DNA from: DASRQK01 sp964436635
Lineage (GTDB): Bacteria > Bacteroidota > Bacteroidia > Sphingobacteriales > Sphingobacteriaceae
Assembly: GCA_964436635.1 (NCBI GenBank)
Contig: CAYTDM010000009.1
Span: forward strand, 8,888-72,887
Length of the DNA: 64,000 nt
Reading direction: 5' to 3'
Shown here: positions 42,643 to 52,103 of the stretch, piece after piece
Numbering within the stretch: the first letter of the stretch is position 1
Layout: each line of letters begins with the position of its first letter
The notes under the pieces: generated by a model
What the model was told of the DNA's origin: nothing
The model's input: only the letters and a program-made list of their open reading frames with translations
Database searches by the model: none
Made by a program: the position numbers and the translations under genes

Positions 42643-44808
42643 ATGCCTAAGCTTTACAGATATATAATTGGATTATTTTTGATCTTACACCATTTTGCGC
42701 ATGGTCAAAATTTTGCGCGCCCTGTTTTTGAAAACAGCGTATTATCTGGAAATTATGGATACAGCTTGGTTTCCTATACCGGATACAGCTGGGTAGAAAA
42801 TGTAAAAGGTCGTTTACCATTAAGCGATTCTATTCATTTCACACCTCCAAATGCCTTGTCCTTAAAATATACGTCATCCCTGTATGGAAATTGGGAAACG
42901 AACGTATATTTTCCAGAACAAAAATCTTATCGATTATCTGCAAAAGACCAGCTTCTTTCCTTTCGCATTTATTATACAAAAGAATTAAATTTGGATGTTT
43001 TACCTCATTTAGCCTTATTATATGGGGATACCTGTACGCAGAAAATCTCATTAAAAAGAGCATTTTTTCCACTTGAAGTGAAGGAGCAGGAGTGGTTACA
43101 AATTAAAATTCCTGTGAATCAATTTGGCCAAAATCTGCAAAACATTTCTATTCAAGGCATTGTATTCTCCCAGGGCAATGTAACAGGCGTCGAAGCTGTC
43201 AATCATATTTTAATCGATCAAATCGAATTCATTCAATCCAATTATCAAGATTCTAATCTCTCGTTTCCAGCCGTTTTAAACAGTGTAAAAGCGTATGAGA
43301 GGCATGTGGATATTGAATGGCAAATTCCCTTGGATCCAGCAATTCGCTATGTGAAAATTTTCCGTTCATTAGATGGAAAGAATTTTGAAGCGATCGCCAT
43401 TAGACCCATTCAGAATATTCGCTATACAGATATTTTACCGAGCAGCAATCGTGCCTATCACTATAAAATATCCTGGTTAGATTATAAGTATAATGAATCG
43501 CCATCTTCTGCTATCGCAAAAGTTCAGGCCGAGCCTATGTCCGATGAAGAACTGTTAACTGCCATTCAGATCGCCCATGTTAATTATTTTGACAAGTTTG
43601 CTGAGTTTAATAGCGGCATGCATAAAGTAAATTATTTCCAAGAAGATGCGAACGTGAATGTAGAGGAAACAGGCTATAGTTTATTAGCCAGTACGGTAGG
43701 CGTCGCAAATGGATGGATTTCGAATCGGATTTATCTAAGGAGAATCAATAGCATTGTAGATTTTTTAACCAATGCCGCCGAAAGTAATTTCGGTGTCTAT
43801 CCAAATTTACTTGATGGACGGAGTGGAAAAGGGGTTTATGATCAGGACACTGCGCGCTATGTGAGTCTATCTGCTACCGCTTCGATGATGCAGGGGTTAT
43901 TAGTGGCGCGTTCCTACCTCGCAGATCGCCTTGCCTTACGCGAAGATGTCCAAGCAGATGAAAACAATGTGAATGATCGGCTTTCTGCCGCCATTGCGGG
44001 CATAGATGGCATTTGGAAAAAAGTGGAATGGAATCGCTTTGTAGACGGAGACTCGGTTTTATATGATTCATGGTCACCACAATTTGGATTTAAAAATGCA
44101 AATAAATTAGGAGGATTTGGTCCATCAATGACTACGTATTTTATGGCTTTTGCTTCTCCCACGCATCCCATACCAAATGAACTATATTACCGAGGATTTA
44201 AAGAGAAAGAAGTAATAATAGGAGTAGACTCCTTAACGAATCTTCCATTGCATGAAATTATTCCATTCAATACCGATACGATGTTGTATGGAAACTTTTT
44301 AAAAGTGGGGCGCATCGATCAACATCTAATGGAAGCTTTTTATCCATTCTTAGCTTTCAATCCGAACAATTTGAAGGATGTGTACGCAAATTACGGAGAT
44401 AATCTTCCACGATTAATTAAATCTTACAAAAGAAGGGATAACGAATTAAATATTGGTAATCGTTCGGCAGATGTTTGGGGAACCGCGCAAGGAAGAGAGT
44501 TCGATCATCAATTACCGATCTTAGAACCAGCTATTTCTTTGTCGAGTTATGCTTTTACACCCGATGTTGCGAAGCGTTCAGCAAGAAGAATCTATGAGGA
44601 AATAGCACCTATTTTATTCACAGAATTTGGAATGAGAACTTGGATTAATTTACACGATCATCAGATCTCCGAGTCCTATAGGGCTTTAAACCAAGCGGCC
44701 ATTCCCGTAATGATCGAAAATGGCCGCAGTGGATTAATTTGGAATTTATTTATGAATCATGTAGATATTAAACGAATGACGAATTTGTTTTTCCAATTTA
44801 CTGAATAA
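42643..44808 (+). CDS. Exported glucoamylase-like (PF10091-type) protein with N-terminal accessory domains
   Basis: 721 residues with a signal peptide (YIIGLFLILHHFAHGQ). Residues of about 30-200 look like a beta-sandwich carbohydrate-binding-like domain, about 205-295 a fibronectin-III-like domain (VDIEWQIPLDPAIRYVKIFRSLDGKNFEAIA), and from about 310 the (alpha/alpha)6 glucoamylase-like domain. Matching segments are FDKFAEFNSGM, ISNRIYLRRINSIVDFL, MTTYFMAFASPTHP and IPVMIENGRSGLIWNLFM. Such proteins act on beta-glucans or alpha-glucans outside the cell; the substrate cannot be read here. No SusCD pair is adjacent. Confidence 0.82.
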   Translation: MPKLYRYIIGLFLILHHFAHGQNFARPVFENSVLSGNYGYSLVSYTGYSWVENVKGRLPLSDSIHFTPPNALSLKYTSSLYGNWETNVYFPEQKSYRLSAKDQLLSFRIYYTKELNLDVLPHLALLYGDTCTQKISLKRAFFPLEVKEQEWLQIKIPVNQFGQNLQNISIQGIVFSQGNVTGVEAVNHILIDQIEFIQSNYQDSNLSFPAVLNSVKAYERHVDIEWQIPLDPAIRYVKIFRSLDGKNFEAIAIRPIQNIRYTDILPSSNRAYHYKISWLDYKYNESPSSAIAKVQAEPMSDEELLTAIQIAHVNYFDKFAEFNSGMHKVNYFQEDANVNVEETGYSLLASTVGVANGWISNRIYLRRINSIVDFLTNAAESNFGVYPNLLDGRSGKGVYDQDTARYVSLSATASMMQGLLVARSYLADRLALREDVQADENNVNDRLSAAIAGIDGIWKKVEWNRFVDGDSVLYDSWSPQFGFKNANKLGGFGPSMTTYFMAFASPTHPIPNELYYRGFKEKEVIIGVDSLTNLPLHEIIPFNTDTMLYGNFLKVGRIDQHLMEAFYPFLAFNPNNLKDVYANYGDNLPRLIKSYKRRDNELNIGNRSADVWGTAQGREFDHQLPILEPAISLSSYAFTPDVAKRSARRIYEEIAPILFTEFGMRTWINLHDHQISESYRALNQAAIPVMIENGRSGLIWNLFMNHVDIKRMTNLFFQFTE

Positions 44809-44828
44809 TAGTCTTAGATTCTTTATTC

Positions 44829-47573
44829 TTAGTGGTTGTATAACTGATTAAATAACAGCTTAAATGTTCCGTGTGCTTGGGCTCTGAAGGTAATTTCAGG
44901 ACCAAATACATACAATGAACCTTTACCCACTTTTGCTTCGAAAGCATTTACACCATCTTTTAAGTACGATTCACCCCATGACCAACCGCTTCTTAAAGGA
45001 GTAGCTGTATCAAACCACATTAATGGAGTGATCGTTCCATTTGCAATGCTTTCAGCAGTTAATTTAAATACTGGGCTTCTTGCAAAATAGATGTCTGTGT
45101 ATTCTTCCATGCCCCAGTTTGCAGGATGATTAACAGCAGTTTTACTGCTTAACACACTGCCTGGAGTATAGTATTTTTCATTTGCTAAAGGAACTTCACG
45201 ACCGTTCACCATTTCTACAAGTGCATTGCTTACTGGTAAATTCAAGTGGTTAGCTAAGTTCGCGCTGCTACCGATGGTTACGATTTTACCACCTGCTTCT
45301 AAGAACTCTTTTAATGCAGGAATAGAATTTTCAGCGGTAATGCGGCCGACTCTGAATTGATGCTCAGCTGGAATGTTTGCCATGCTTTGGTTTCCACCAA
45401 ATCCACCACCACCACCTTGTGAAACACCTGGAATTGCACCGCCTACAAATACGATCACATCATATTTCGACTTCAAGTTTCCACCATCGATTTCAGGAGC
45501 AAAAATTAAGTTTAAATCAAAACCATATTGCTCACCAATCCAACGTACCCAACCAGAAGGCATAGATCCACCATAAGTATCCCATAACGCAACACGGCTT
45601 GGTTTAACTGGGATGGTTTTAGGTTTAGCACCAGCAGCTTCTACGTGAATTCCTGTTTCGTTAACAAGCGTACTTAATGTTGTTTTTGCTTTTGCAGTTG
45701 CTTGAACATAAAAATCTCCATTTGCTGTTGATCTTTCTACTGCAACTCCTTGATCCAATAAGCCGTTCACAACTTTGTATGAATCATTTGCTTTCGCACT
45801 TAACACGTAGAATTTACCGTTTGGCAACGAACTTTGTGGAACAGGTAATAATTTTCCAGTTTCCAATTTTTCAAATGGACCAGTAAAATCATCTTGATAA
45901 CGATCAAATTTCACGTTCATCAAGAATGCTGGTGTCCAACCTGCTGCATCATATGGAGGGATCGGAGGGCCTCCTTCATATTGGAAATCATTCGGGTGAT
46001 CTTGTGGCTCGAACATATCCAAAACGTGTGGACGGAATGCTTGATCCGTTTTTACGATGTAACTGCCTTTTTTATAGTTTTTACCCGCTACTGTAAAGTC
46101 TGAAGTGGCTTGGTGTACCACAACACCAGTACGGATTAAGGAATTCAAGAATTTAACAGCTGTAGGGAAGTCTACTTGATCCGATGGAATGATGTATCCT
46201 CTTGGATCTCTAAAGTTTGAGTTTTTAATCACTTGATCTAAGTGCTCAAGGGAGCTTCCTCCACGACCACCCATGCCAGCTGCAGAACGTTGTCCACCTG
46301 CACTTGCTTGTTGTCTTGCACGCTCATCTTGTATCGACTGGTTAATGGCGTCAATTTTAGTTGGAGAAAATGACCAAGTATCTTTACTTCCTTTTTCTAT
46401 GGAGTTACGCCCCATTTTATAGATGTTAAACAATACTTTATCGCTGTTTCTTGATGCATAATCCAAGACAGCGTAATTCATCGTTACTGAATAGTCAATG
46501 GATTGTCTGAAGTGCCAAATTTGTGGCAATACAGGGTTAGGAGTATCTCCATTTGGCAACAATCTTGAAGGAACCAAAGGAATTTGATAAGGAGTTGGGC
46601 CACCAATGGTCTCTGTTAACAAACCAGCAATATTATGGAAATATGTAGTCGTTCTTAAACCACCATTGTACCAAGTTGAGAATACCGATCCGCCTCTTTG
46701 GGTATAACCAGGTTTATCTTCTGAATTTAAACGCGTATGCATCGCTGCACCTAATGCGTCTAAGGTAGTCATCAAAATTGGATCGAACACATAGTTATGA
46801 GGGTCACGGTAAGGTGCACCCGCTACCACGGCACCTGCTGGAGCAGTTTGGTGGTGATTATACATGATTTGTGGAATCCATTCAACGAATAATTGACGAG
46901 CGATATTTTGAGATTCTTTCATGTTTAACATAAAGAAATCACGGTTGTTATCGTGTCCAATATATTTATGGTACATGGTTGGGATACCTGATAAAGAACG
47001 TTTAGTTGGATCACTCTCTCTCATATACCAGTTACTTACTAATTCTTGACCATCTGGATTCGCATGAACTAATAAAATGATGGACTTATCTAAAATAGAT
47101 AAGGTTTCTTCATCTGTTCTGCTTGCTAACTGATAAGCCATTTCGATTAATTGTTGCATCGCAACGGTTTCAGTTGAGTGCAAACCACCGTCAATCCAAA
47201 CGACAGCCTTACCCTCTTTGGCTAATTTACGTGCTTCTGCTTCAGAAATTTCAGCACGCGCCATTTTTTGAGAAATTTCTTTGTAATGATCTAATTTCTT
47301 CATGTTTTCAGGAGAGGAAACAATCATCATATATTGTCTTCTTCCTTCTTCAGTTTCTCCAATGTCTACCAATTTTAGTCGATCAGAAGCTGCGTCTAAT
47401 TTCTTAAAATAAGCCTCTGTTTGTGTAAAGTTGGCTAATTGGTAGTCATCCCCAATGTTAAAACCAAAGTGGGATTTGGGTGTTGGTATGTTCGATTGCG
47501 CCCAGGACTTTATAGGTACTGAAAGAATCAGGAACATAAAACACAAGCTTAATAAGCGATTTGTTAGTTTCAT
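44829..47573 (-). CDS. Large exported M14-family zinc metallopeptidase
   Basis: About 914 residues with a signal peptide (LLSLCFMFLILSVPIKSWAQ). The M14 zinc motif is GGLHSTETVAMQQ (HxxE), with a further His in YNHHQTAP and NRDFFML supplying the NR pair of carboxypeptidases. The C-terminal third (about 650-910) resembles a GATase-like/class I glutamine amidotransferase fold (KYDVIVFVGGAIPG, LEAGGKIVTIGSSANL), a frequent companion in Bacteroidota M14 proteins. There is a Gly-rich loop (GGQRSAAGMGGRGGSS). Start at 47573; the TTG at 47615 is inside a -7 box. It is the second M14 protein of the window. Confidence 0.88.
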   Translation of the reverse strand: MKLTNRLLSLCFMFLILSVPIKSWAQSNIPTPKSHFGFNIGDDYQLANFTQTEAYFKKLDAASDRLKLVDIGETEEGRRQYMMIVSSPENMKKLDHYKEISQKMARAEISEAEARKLAKEGKAVVWIDGGLHSTETVAMQQLIEMAYQLASRTDEETLSILDKSIILLVHANPDGQELVSNWYMRESDPTKRSLSGIPTMYHKYIGHDNNRDFFMLNMKESQNIARQLFVEWIPQIMYNHHQTAPAGAVVAGAPYRDPHNYVFDPILMTTLDALGAAMHTRLNSEDKPGYTQRGGSVFSTWYNGGLRTTTYFHNIAGLLTETIGGPTPYQIPLVPSRLLPNGDTPNPVLPQIWHFRQSIDYSVTMNYAVLDYASRNSDKVLFNIYKMGRNSIEKGSKDTWSFSPTKIDAINQSIQDERARQQASAGGQRSAAGMGGRGGSSLEHLDQVIKNSNFRDPRGYIIPSDQVDFPTAVKFLNSLIRTGVVVHQATSDFTVAGKNYKKGSYIVKTDQAFRPHVLDMFEPQDHPNDFQYEGGPPIPPYDAAGWTPAFLMNVKFDRYQDDFTGPFEKLETGKLLPVPQSSLPNGKFYVLSAKANDSYKVVNGLLDQGVAVERSTANGDFYVQATAKAKTTLSTLVNETGIHVEAAGAKPKTIPVKPSRVALWDTYGGSMPSGWVRWIGEQYGFDLNLIFAPEIDGGNLKSKYDVIVFVGGAIPGVSQGGGGGFGGNQSMANIPAEHQFRVGRITAENSIPALKEFLEAGGKIVTIGSSANLANHLNLPVSNALVEMVNGREVPLANEKYYTPGSVLSSKTAVNHPANWGMEEYTDIYFARSPVFKLTAESIANGTITPLMWFDTATPLRSGWSWGESYLKDGVNAFEAKVGKGSLYVFGPEITFRAQAHGTFKLLFNQLYNH

Positions 47574-47612
47574 ATTGCTGTTATTATTGATAAATTGGTT
47601 ATTGCTAATGCC

Positions 47613-47620
47613 CAAAGTTA
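47613..47620 (-). promoter_or_regulatory. -7 box of the large M14 peptidase gene
   Basis: TAACTTTG on the minus strand, a full match to TAnnTTTG, 39 nt before the ATG at 47573. The rejected TTG start is the end of this box. Confidence 0.5.
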
Positions 47621-47766
47621 AGAATATCCCGTATTAATGAATGGGTGTTTCTTATTTGTTACGAAGCTAAAATAGGAGGGAAATTAAGCGAAAATTCTAC
47701 CACTGAATTATGAAGAAAGGGTAATGAATTATGAATTAAGGGAAGTGAATTGAAAATCTTGCGGTT

Positions 47767-48264
47767 TTATGTACTCTTTATTTTTTCCAATACTTGAAAA
47801 TGGTAATCATAGGCGTGCCGATCATCCGCTTGATGATGTTCTTCTTGTAGAATCGACCATTCATCACTTGCCAATTCAGGAAAAAAGGCGTCTGCATCCA
47901 GTTGAACATTTACATTAGTTAAATAAATGCGATCAGCCAATGGAAGGGTTTGTTTATATATTTCTGCGCCTCCTATAATAAATACTTCTGTTTCGTTGGC
48001 ACAAATTTGAAGCGCCTTCTCTATCGAGTTAACGGTTTCTACCTTTGTTGGATCAAGCTGTAGATTCCTGGAAATTACTATATTTCTTCGGTTTGGAAGG
48101 GGTCTCCCAATGGATTCATAGGTCTTTCTTCCCATAATCACCGTATGTCCACTGGTAATCTGTTTGAAAAATTTCAAATCATTCGGCAAATGCCATAATA
48201 ATTGATTGTTTTTACCAATACCATGATTTATACTTTTGGCGACAATCAATGAAATTTTAGGCAT
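47767..48264 (-). CDS. folA: Dihydrofolate reductase
   Basis: 165 residues. Reduces dihydrofolate to tetrahydrofolate with NADPH, regenerating the cofactor consumed by ThyA. Conserved: ISLIVAKSINHGIGKNNQLLWHLPNDLKFFKQIT (substrate site with the catalytic acid in the LPND segment), VIMGRKTYESIGRPLPNRRNIVISR (NADPH) and FIIGGAEIYKQTLPLADRIYLT. It is 31 nt downstream of thyA, so the two form an operon. Confidence 0.95.
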   Translation of the reverse strand: MPKISLIVAKSINHGIGKNNQLLWHLPNDLKFFKQITSGHTVIMGRKTYESIGRPLPNRRNIVISRNLQLDPTKVETVNSIEKALQICANETEVFIIGGAEIYKQTLPLADRIYLTNVNVQLDADAFFPELASDEWSILQEEHHQADDRHAYDYHFQVLEKIKST

Positions 48265-48295
48265 TTTTAAATGAATTTATGAGTATTAGATGTCT

Positions 48296-49117
48296 TTAAA
48301 CGGCTACAGGTGCTTTAATATGTGATTGAGGTTCGTATCCAATTAGTTCGAAATCTTCAAACTTAAAGTCGAATAAATCTTTAATATCCGGATTAATTTT
48401 CATTGTCGGCAAGGTGCCAGGAGTACGGCTTAATTGCAACTCAGTTTGCTCAAAATGATTCCTATATAAGTGTGCATCACCAAAAGTATGAATAAATTCA
48501 CCTGCTTCGTAATCGCAAACCTGGGCTACCATCATGGTTAACAACGCATAAGAGGCAATGTTAAACGGCACGCCTAAAAAGATGTCGGCACTCCTTTGGT
48601 AAAGCTGACAAGATAATTGAGGTTTGTGCAAACCTTTTTCAGGGTTTGCGGGAGCTACATAAAACTGAAAAAACGCATGACAAGGAGGCAAAGCCATTTT
48701 TTCAATTTCCCCCACATTCCAAGCTGAGACAATAATTCTTCTGGAATCTGGATTGTGCTTTAATTGATGCAGGACTTGCTTTATTTGATCAATATATTGT
48801 CCATCTGCACTTGGCCAAGAACGCCATTGGGAACCATAAACAGGCCCTAAATTACCTTGTTCATCTGCCCACTCATCCCAAATACTGACCCCATTTTCCT
48901 TTAAATAGGCGATGTTGGTTTCACCTTTTAAGAACCAAATTAATTCATGGATAATGGACCGCAAATGCAGCTTTTTCGTCGTCACAATCGGGAAACCCTT
49001 TTTTAAATCGAAACGCATTTGATAGCCAAATACACTTCTCGTACCGGTACCCGTACGATCTTCTTTATCTACTCCATGGGTGTAAACATGGCGCATTAAA
49101 TCTAGATATTGCTGCAT
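48296..49117 (-). CDS. thyA: Thymidylate synthase
   Basis: Converts dUMP to dTMP using methylene-tetrahydrofolate. 273 residues. Catalytic Cys in ALPPCHAFFQFYV, the arginine segment YQRSADIFLGVPFNIASYALLT and the FGDAHLYRNH stretch are diagnostic. Co-transcribed with folA. Divergent from mtaB, with 63 nt between the start codons. Confidence 0.96.
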   Translation of the reverse strand: MQQYLDLMRHVYTHGVDKEDRTGTGTRSVFGYQMRFDLKKGFPIVTTKKLHLRSIIHELIWFLKGETNIAYLKENGVSIWDEWADEQGNLGPVYGSQWRSWPSADGQYIDQIKQVLHQLKHNPDSRRIIVSAWNVGEIEKMALPPCHAFFQFYVAPANPEKGLHKPQLSCQLYQRSADIFLGVPFNIASYALLTMMVAQVCDYEAGEFIHTFGDAHLYRNHFEQTELQLSRTPGTLPTMKINPDIKDLFDFKFEDFELIGYEPQSHIKAPVAV

Positions 49118-49164
49118 AGGATAATTGCTTTGTGTGGAGGTAAAGATACATAATTTTTTTTATG

Positions 49165-49172
49165 TAATTTTG
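49165..49172 (+). promoter_or_regulatory. -7 box of mtaB
   Basis: TAATTTTG, a full match to TAnnTTTG, 8 nt before the ATG. No good -33 box. The transcript would be nearly leaderless. Confidence 0.45.
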
Positions 49173-49180
49173 CACCGAAC

Positions 49181-50503
49181 ATGATGAATAAAAAAGTAGC
49201 GTTTTACACGTTAGGGTGTAAATTAAATTTTTCAGAAACGTCTTCCATCGGTCGGCAATTCCAACAAGCTGGATATCAAACGGTCTCATTTACAGAGGCG
49301 GCAGATGTCTATGTCATTAATACCTGCTCTGTTACGGATCATGCGGATCGCAAATGCAGGAAGGTAGTTAAAGAAGCGTTAAAGCATTCTCCAAACGCTT
49401 ATATCACGATTGTAGGTTGCTATGCGCAATTAAAACCTCAAGAGATCGCGGATATACCGGGTGTGGACATGGTGTTAGGCGCTGCAGAAAAGTTTAACAT
49501 CATCGAGCACATTAATGATTTAACCAAATTGCCAAAGGCGGTGATTCATAATGAGCCGATCGAGCAAACCAATGTGTTCATTCCTGCTTTTTCAATTGGT
49601 GATCGCACGAGAACTTTTTTAAAGGTGCAGGATGGTTGTGATTATTCCTGTACGTTTTGTACCATTCCACAAGCTCGTGGAGCCAGCCGAAGTGGTAAAA
49701 TAGAGGAAATCGTTGCGCAAGCGGAAGAAATTGCTGCCTCAGGAGTTAAGGAAATCGTGCTAACGGGTGTAAATATTGGGGATTTCGGGATTCGTGAAGG
49801 TCAACGGGAAGATAAATTCTTTGATTTAGTGCAGGCTTTGGATAAGGTTGAAGGAATAGATCGTTTTAGAATTTCATCGATCGAACCTAATTTATTGGCG
49901 GATGAAATTATCGAATTTGTGGCACAATCTAAACGATTCGTTCCGCACTTTCACATGCCATTGCAGTCGGGATCAAATAAAATTTTAGGCAAAATGCGTA
50001 GGCGGTATAAGAGGGAGTTGTACGCGCAACGGGTAGAAAAAATTAAGAAATTAATGCCGAATTGTTGTATAGGTGTGGATGTGATCGTGGGATTCCCGGG
50101 CGAAACGAAGGAAGACTTTTTGGATACCTATGAGTTTTTAAACGGATTAGACATTTCGTATTTACACGTTTTTACGTATTCAGAGCGGGAGAATACGATC
50201 GCTGCGCAAATGGAAGGTGTGATTCCGAATGCCCAAAGAAGTGACCGGAGTAAAATGTTGCATATTTTGTCCGATAAAAAAAGAAGGGCGTTTTACGAAT
50301 CGCAGTTAGGCACGACAGAGGAGGTTTTATTAGAAGGAGATATTAAGGAAGGGATGATGCATGGTTTTACAAGAAACTATGTTAAAGTATGCACCCCTTA
50401 TGATCCGCTGTTGGTAAATGAGGTAATTTCAGTGAAATTATTATCTATTGGAGAGACAGGAGATGTGCAAGTAGATCCTGTAGCGGTTTATGAAAGCCAT
50501 TAG
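49181..50503 (+). CDS. mtaB: tRNA t6A37 methylthiotransferase
   Basis: Radical SAM enzyme that converts t6A37 to ms2t6A37 in ANN-decoding tRNAs. The N-terminal UPF0004 domain holds three cluster Cys at residues 13, 49 and 80; the radical SAM CxxxCxxC is CDYSCTFC at 153, 157 and 160. A C-terminal TRAM-like region follows. 440 residues. The first ATG (MMNKK) is used, but the second at 49184 is equally possible. Confidence 0.92.
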   Translation: MMNKKVAFYTLGCKLNFSETSSIGRQFQQAGYQTVSFTEAADVYVINTCSVTDHADRKCRKVVKEALKHSPNAYITIVGCYAQLKPQEIADIPGVDMVLGAAEKFNIIEHINDLTKLPKAVIHNEPIEQTNVFIPAFSIGDRTRTFLKVQDGCDYSCTFCTIPQARGASRSGKIEEIVAQAEEIAASGVKEIVLTGVNIGDFGIREGQREDKFFDLVQALDKVEGIDRFRISSIEPNLLADEIIEFVAQSKRFVPHFHMPLQSGSNKILGKMRRRYKRELYAQRVEKIKKLMPNCCIGVDVIVGFPGETKEDFLDTYEFLNGLDISYLHVFTYSERENTIAAQMEGVIPNAQRSDRSKMLHILSDKKRRAFYESQLGTTEEVLLEGDIKEGMMHGFTRNYVKVCTPYDPLLVNEVISVKLLSIGETGDVQVDPVAVYESH

Positions 50504-50589
50504 GTCGATCGGTAGAGGACTTGCATGAAAAATAATTGTCAAGATTATCAGGTAGTTTTACATTAAGTGATAAAAAAAATCTAAAAAAG

Positions 50590-50620
50590 TTTTAAAACTC
50601 CAAAAAAGGGACTACATTTG
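50590..50620 (+). promoter_or_regulatory. Promoter of the tRNA-Phe gene
   Basis: TTTT (50590-50593), 19 nt, TACATTTG (50613-50620): the -7 box is a full match and the spacing is canonical; the -33 box differs by one base. The tRNA starts about 45 nt downstream of the -7 box. Confidence 0.7.
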
Positions 50621-50665
50621 CATTCCCGAAAACGATAAGCCACTCGCTTTAGTTAAACGGAAAAA

Positions 50666-50738
50666 GGTACCATAGCTCAGTTGGTAGAGCAAAGGACTGA
50701 AAATCCTTGTGTCGCTGGTTCGAATCCAGCTGGTACCA
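50666..50738 (+). tRNA. tRNA-Phe (GAA)
   Basis: 73-nt cloverleaf: acceptor GGTACCA/TGGTACC, D-arm GCTC...GAGC, anticodon stem AAGGA/TCCTT with loop CTGAAAA, so anticodon GAA, and T-arm CTGGTTCGAATCCAG. The CCA end is not encoded. It has its own promoter and is followed by a terminator. Confidence 0.97.
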
Positions 50739-50740
50739 CA

Positions 50741-50767
50741 AAAGCTTCGGGAAACCGGAGCTTTTTT
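50741..50767 (+). terminator. Terminator after tRNA-Phe
   Basis: AAAGCTTCGG (50741-50750), GAAA loop, CCGGAGCTTT (50755-50764), then T run; one G-U pair. A GNRA tetraloop closes the hairpin. It separates tRNA-Phe from tRNA-Val. Confidence 0.85.
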
Positions 50768-50774
50768 CATTTAA

Positions 50775-50849
50775 GGGAAATTAGCTCAGTTGGTTTAGAG
50801 CACTACCTCGACAAGGTAGGGGTCACTGGTTCGAGCCCAGTATTTCCCA
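50775..50849 (+). tRNA. tRNA-Val (GAC)
   Basis: 75-nt cloverleaf: acceptor GGGAAAT/ATTTCCC, anticodon stem CTACC/GGTAG with loop TCGACAA giving anticodon GAC, and T-arm ACTGGTTCGAGCCCAGT. CCA is not encoded. Because it sits 8 nt after a terminator, it depends on read-through or on a promoter overlapping tRNA-Phe. Confidence 0.95.
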
Positions 50850-50865
50850 CAGAATTATTGAAATG

Positions 50866-50897
50866 AAAAGGCCTTTGGATTACCAAAGGCCTTTTTT
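50866..50897. terminator. Terminator after tRNA-Val
   Basis: AAAAGGCCTTTGG (50866-50878), 4-nt loop, CCAAAGGCCTTTTTT (50883-50897). A and T tracts on both sides allow action in both directions; the leftward GGR-type gene ends at 50917. Confidence 0.92.
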
Positions 50898-50916
50898 GTG
50901 CGTAATGTTTTTGTTT

Positions 50917-52062
50917 TTAATTAAACCAGGAGATTTTCTGCATTAGTTTATCCTGTAATTTCTTTTTGTAATCGGTCGGATAGGTGGCGTTGCCTAAGAA
51001 GACCTCGGTGAGGCGTTCGGCTGCCATGCCGCCTAATCGCTCTACAAATAAGTTGCGCAGCCTACGATTTTCGTAAAAGAATTTAGCTAAACGTATCCCG
51101 ATCGCTAATTCTGGCAACATTCGTGCATTCAGTTTTTCTTTGAATAGGGAGGTAGCTTTGTCCACATCTAATTCGGATTCTACGATGGCTTCTGCGATTA
51201 ATTTTCCACTTAAAAGTGCGTTAGATATGCCTTCTCCAACTATGGGGTCTGCGAATCCTGCGGCGTCCCCGATTACAAAGCAATTGCCTTTTACGATTTC
51301 TTTTCTTGGGGTGATGGAAATGACAAAGCCGTGCGTGCTTTGATTCAGGCGTTCTGTTATGCCTAATTTTTCAATGTACTTCTCCGCGTAGTCTTTTAAT
51401 TTTAATTTGGACTTGGTTTTGAAAACACCCACTCCGATAGAAAGGTGATTTTTCTTAGGAAAGCACCAGCCATAACCGGATGGGATGGCATCTATATCAA
51501 ATCGGACGCTTTGTTTTAGGCGATCAAAATCAGCTGGCGGAACTTCGATTTCATATTCAATAGCTGGTATGAGTTCACGATCGTCTTTGAAGCCGGCGAT
51601 TTTTGAAACCGGACTTAATGCGCCGTCGGCAATGATGATGAATTTTGCCTCGATTACTTCTTCTTTGTTTGCGAAAGCTATGCAACCGTTTTCTATACGA
51701 TTGACTTCAGCGGATTGGTACAGCTCTGCGCCGTGTTCAACTGCTTTTTTGATGATGGCATAATCGAAGGTATCCCGCATGATCATGGTGATAATGGGCT
51801 CTTCACGCTTAGGGTGGAAGTGAGCGTCTTTGTTGTCAATGTAGATATCGACATCCGTAAAGGAAGATTCTATGACCTCTTGTAGGTCGAAATCGATCAT
51901 TTTAAGTCCTCTATAAACGAGGCCACCGCCACATACTTTATAACGCGGTAGGGTTTCTTTTTCAATGATAAGTACGGATTTACCTTGTTTGGCTAATTGA
52001 TAGGCGGCGTATGCTCCAGCTGGTCCGCTGCCTATGATGGCTACATCTACGGTTCTTTTCAC
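50917..52062 (-). CDS. Geranylgeranyl-reductase-family FAD-dependent oxidoreductase
   Basis: 381 residues. FAD motif DVAIIGSGPAGAYAAYQLAKQG, a second motif VCGGGLVYRGL, and CFVIGDAAGFADPIVGEGISNALLSGKL near the C-terminal third, all typical of the GGR/para-hydroxybenzoate-hydroxylase-like family. GGR members reduce isoprenoid chains of lipids or quinones; the substrate here is not clear. The start is a GTG at 52060-52062, with no closer in-frame ATG. Confidence 0.85.
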   Translation of the reverse strand: MKRTVDVAIIGSGPAGAYAAYQLAKQGKSVLIIEKETLPRYKVCGGGLVYRGLKMIDFDLQEVIESSFTDVDIYIDNKDAHFHPKREEPIITMIMRDTFDYAIIKKAVEHGAELYQSAEVNRIENGCIAFANKEEVIEAKFIIIADGALSPVSKIAGFKDDRELIPAIEYEIEVPPADFDRLKQSVRFDIDAIPSGYGWCFPKKNHLSIGVGVFKTKSKLKLKDYAEKYIEKLGITERLNQSTHGFVISITPRKEIVKGNCFVIGDAAGFADPIVGEGISNALLSGKLIAEAIVESELDVDKATSLFKEKLNARMLPELAIGIRLAKFFYENRRLRNLFVERLGGMAAERLTEVFLGNATYPTDYKKKLQDKLMQKISWFN

Positions 52063-52103
52063 AAGTTTAAATTTTGCCGCAAAATAAGAAAAAGTAGGGT
52101 AAC

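Noticed and set aside
45373..46103. Rightward ORFs antisense to the large M14 peptidase gene
   Set aside because: The sense frame has a clear signal peptide and catalytic motifs over its full length; these antisense frames have no family features and follow codon bias of the opposite strand.
49065..49289. Leftward 74-codon ORF across the thyA-mtaB gap
   Set aside because: Overlaps the start of thyA and the start of mtaB on the other strand and covers the mtaB -7 box.
50681..50866. 61-codon ORF over the tRNA-Phe and tRNA-Val genes
   Set aside because: Lies entirely within two tRNA genes and the terminators around them.
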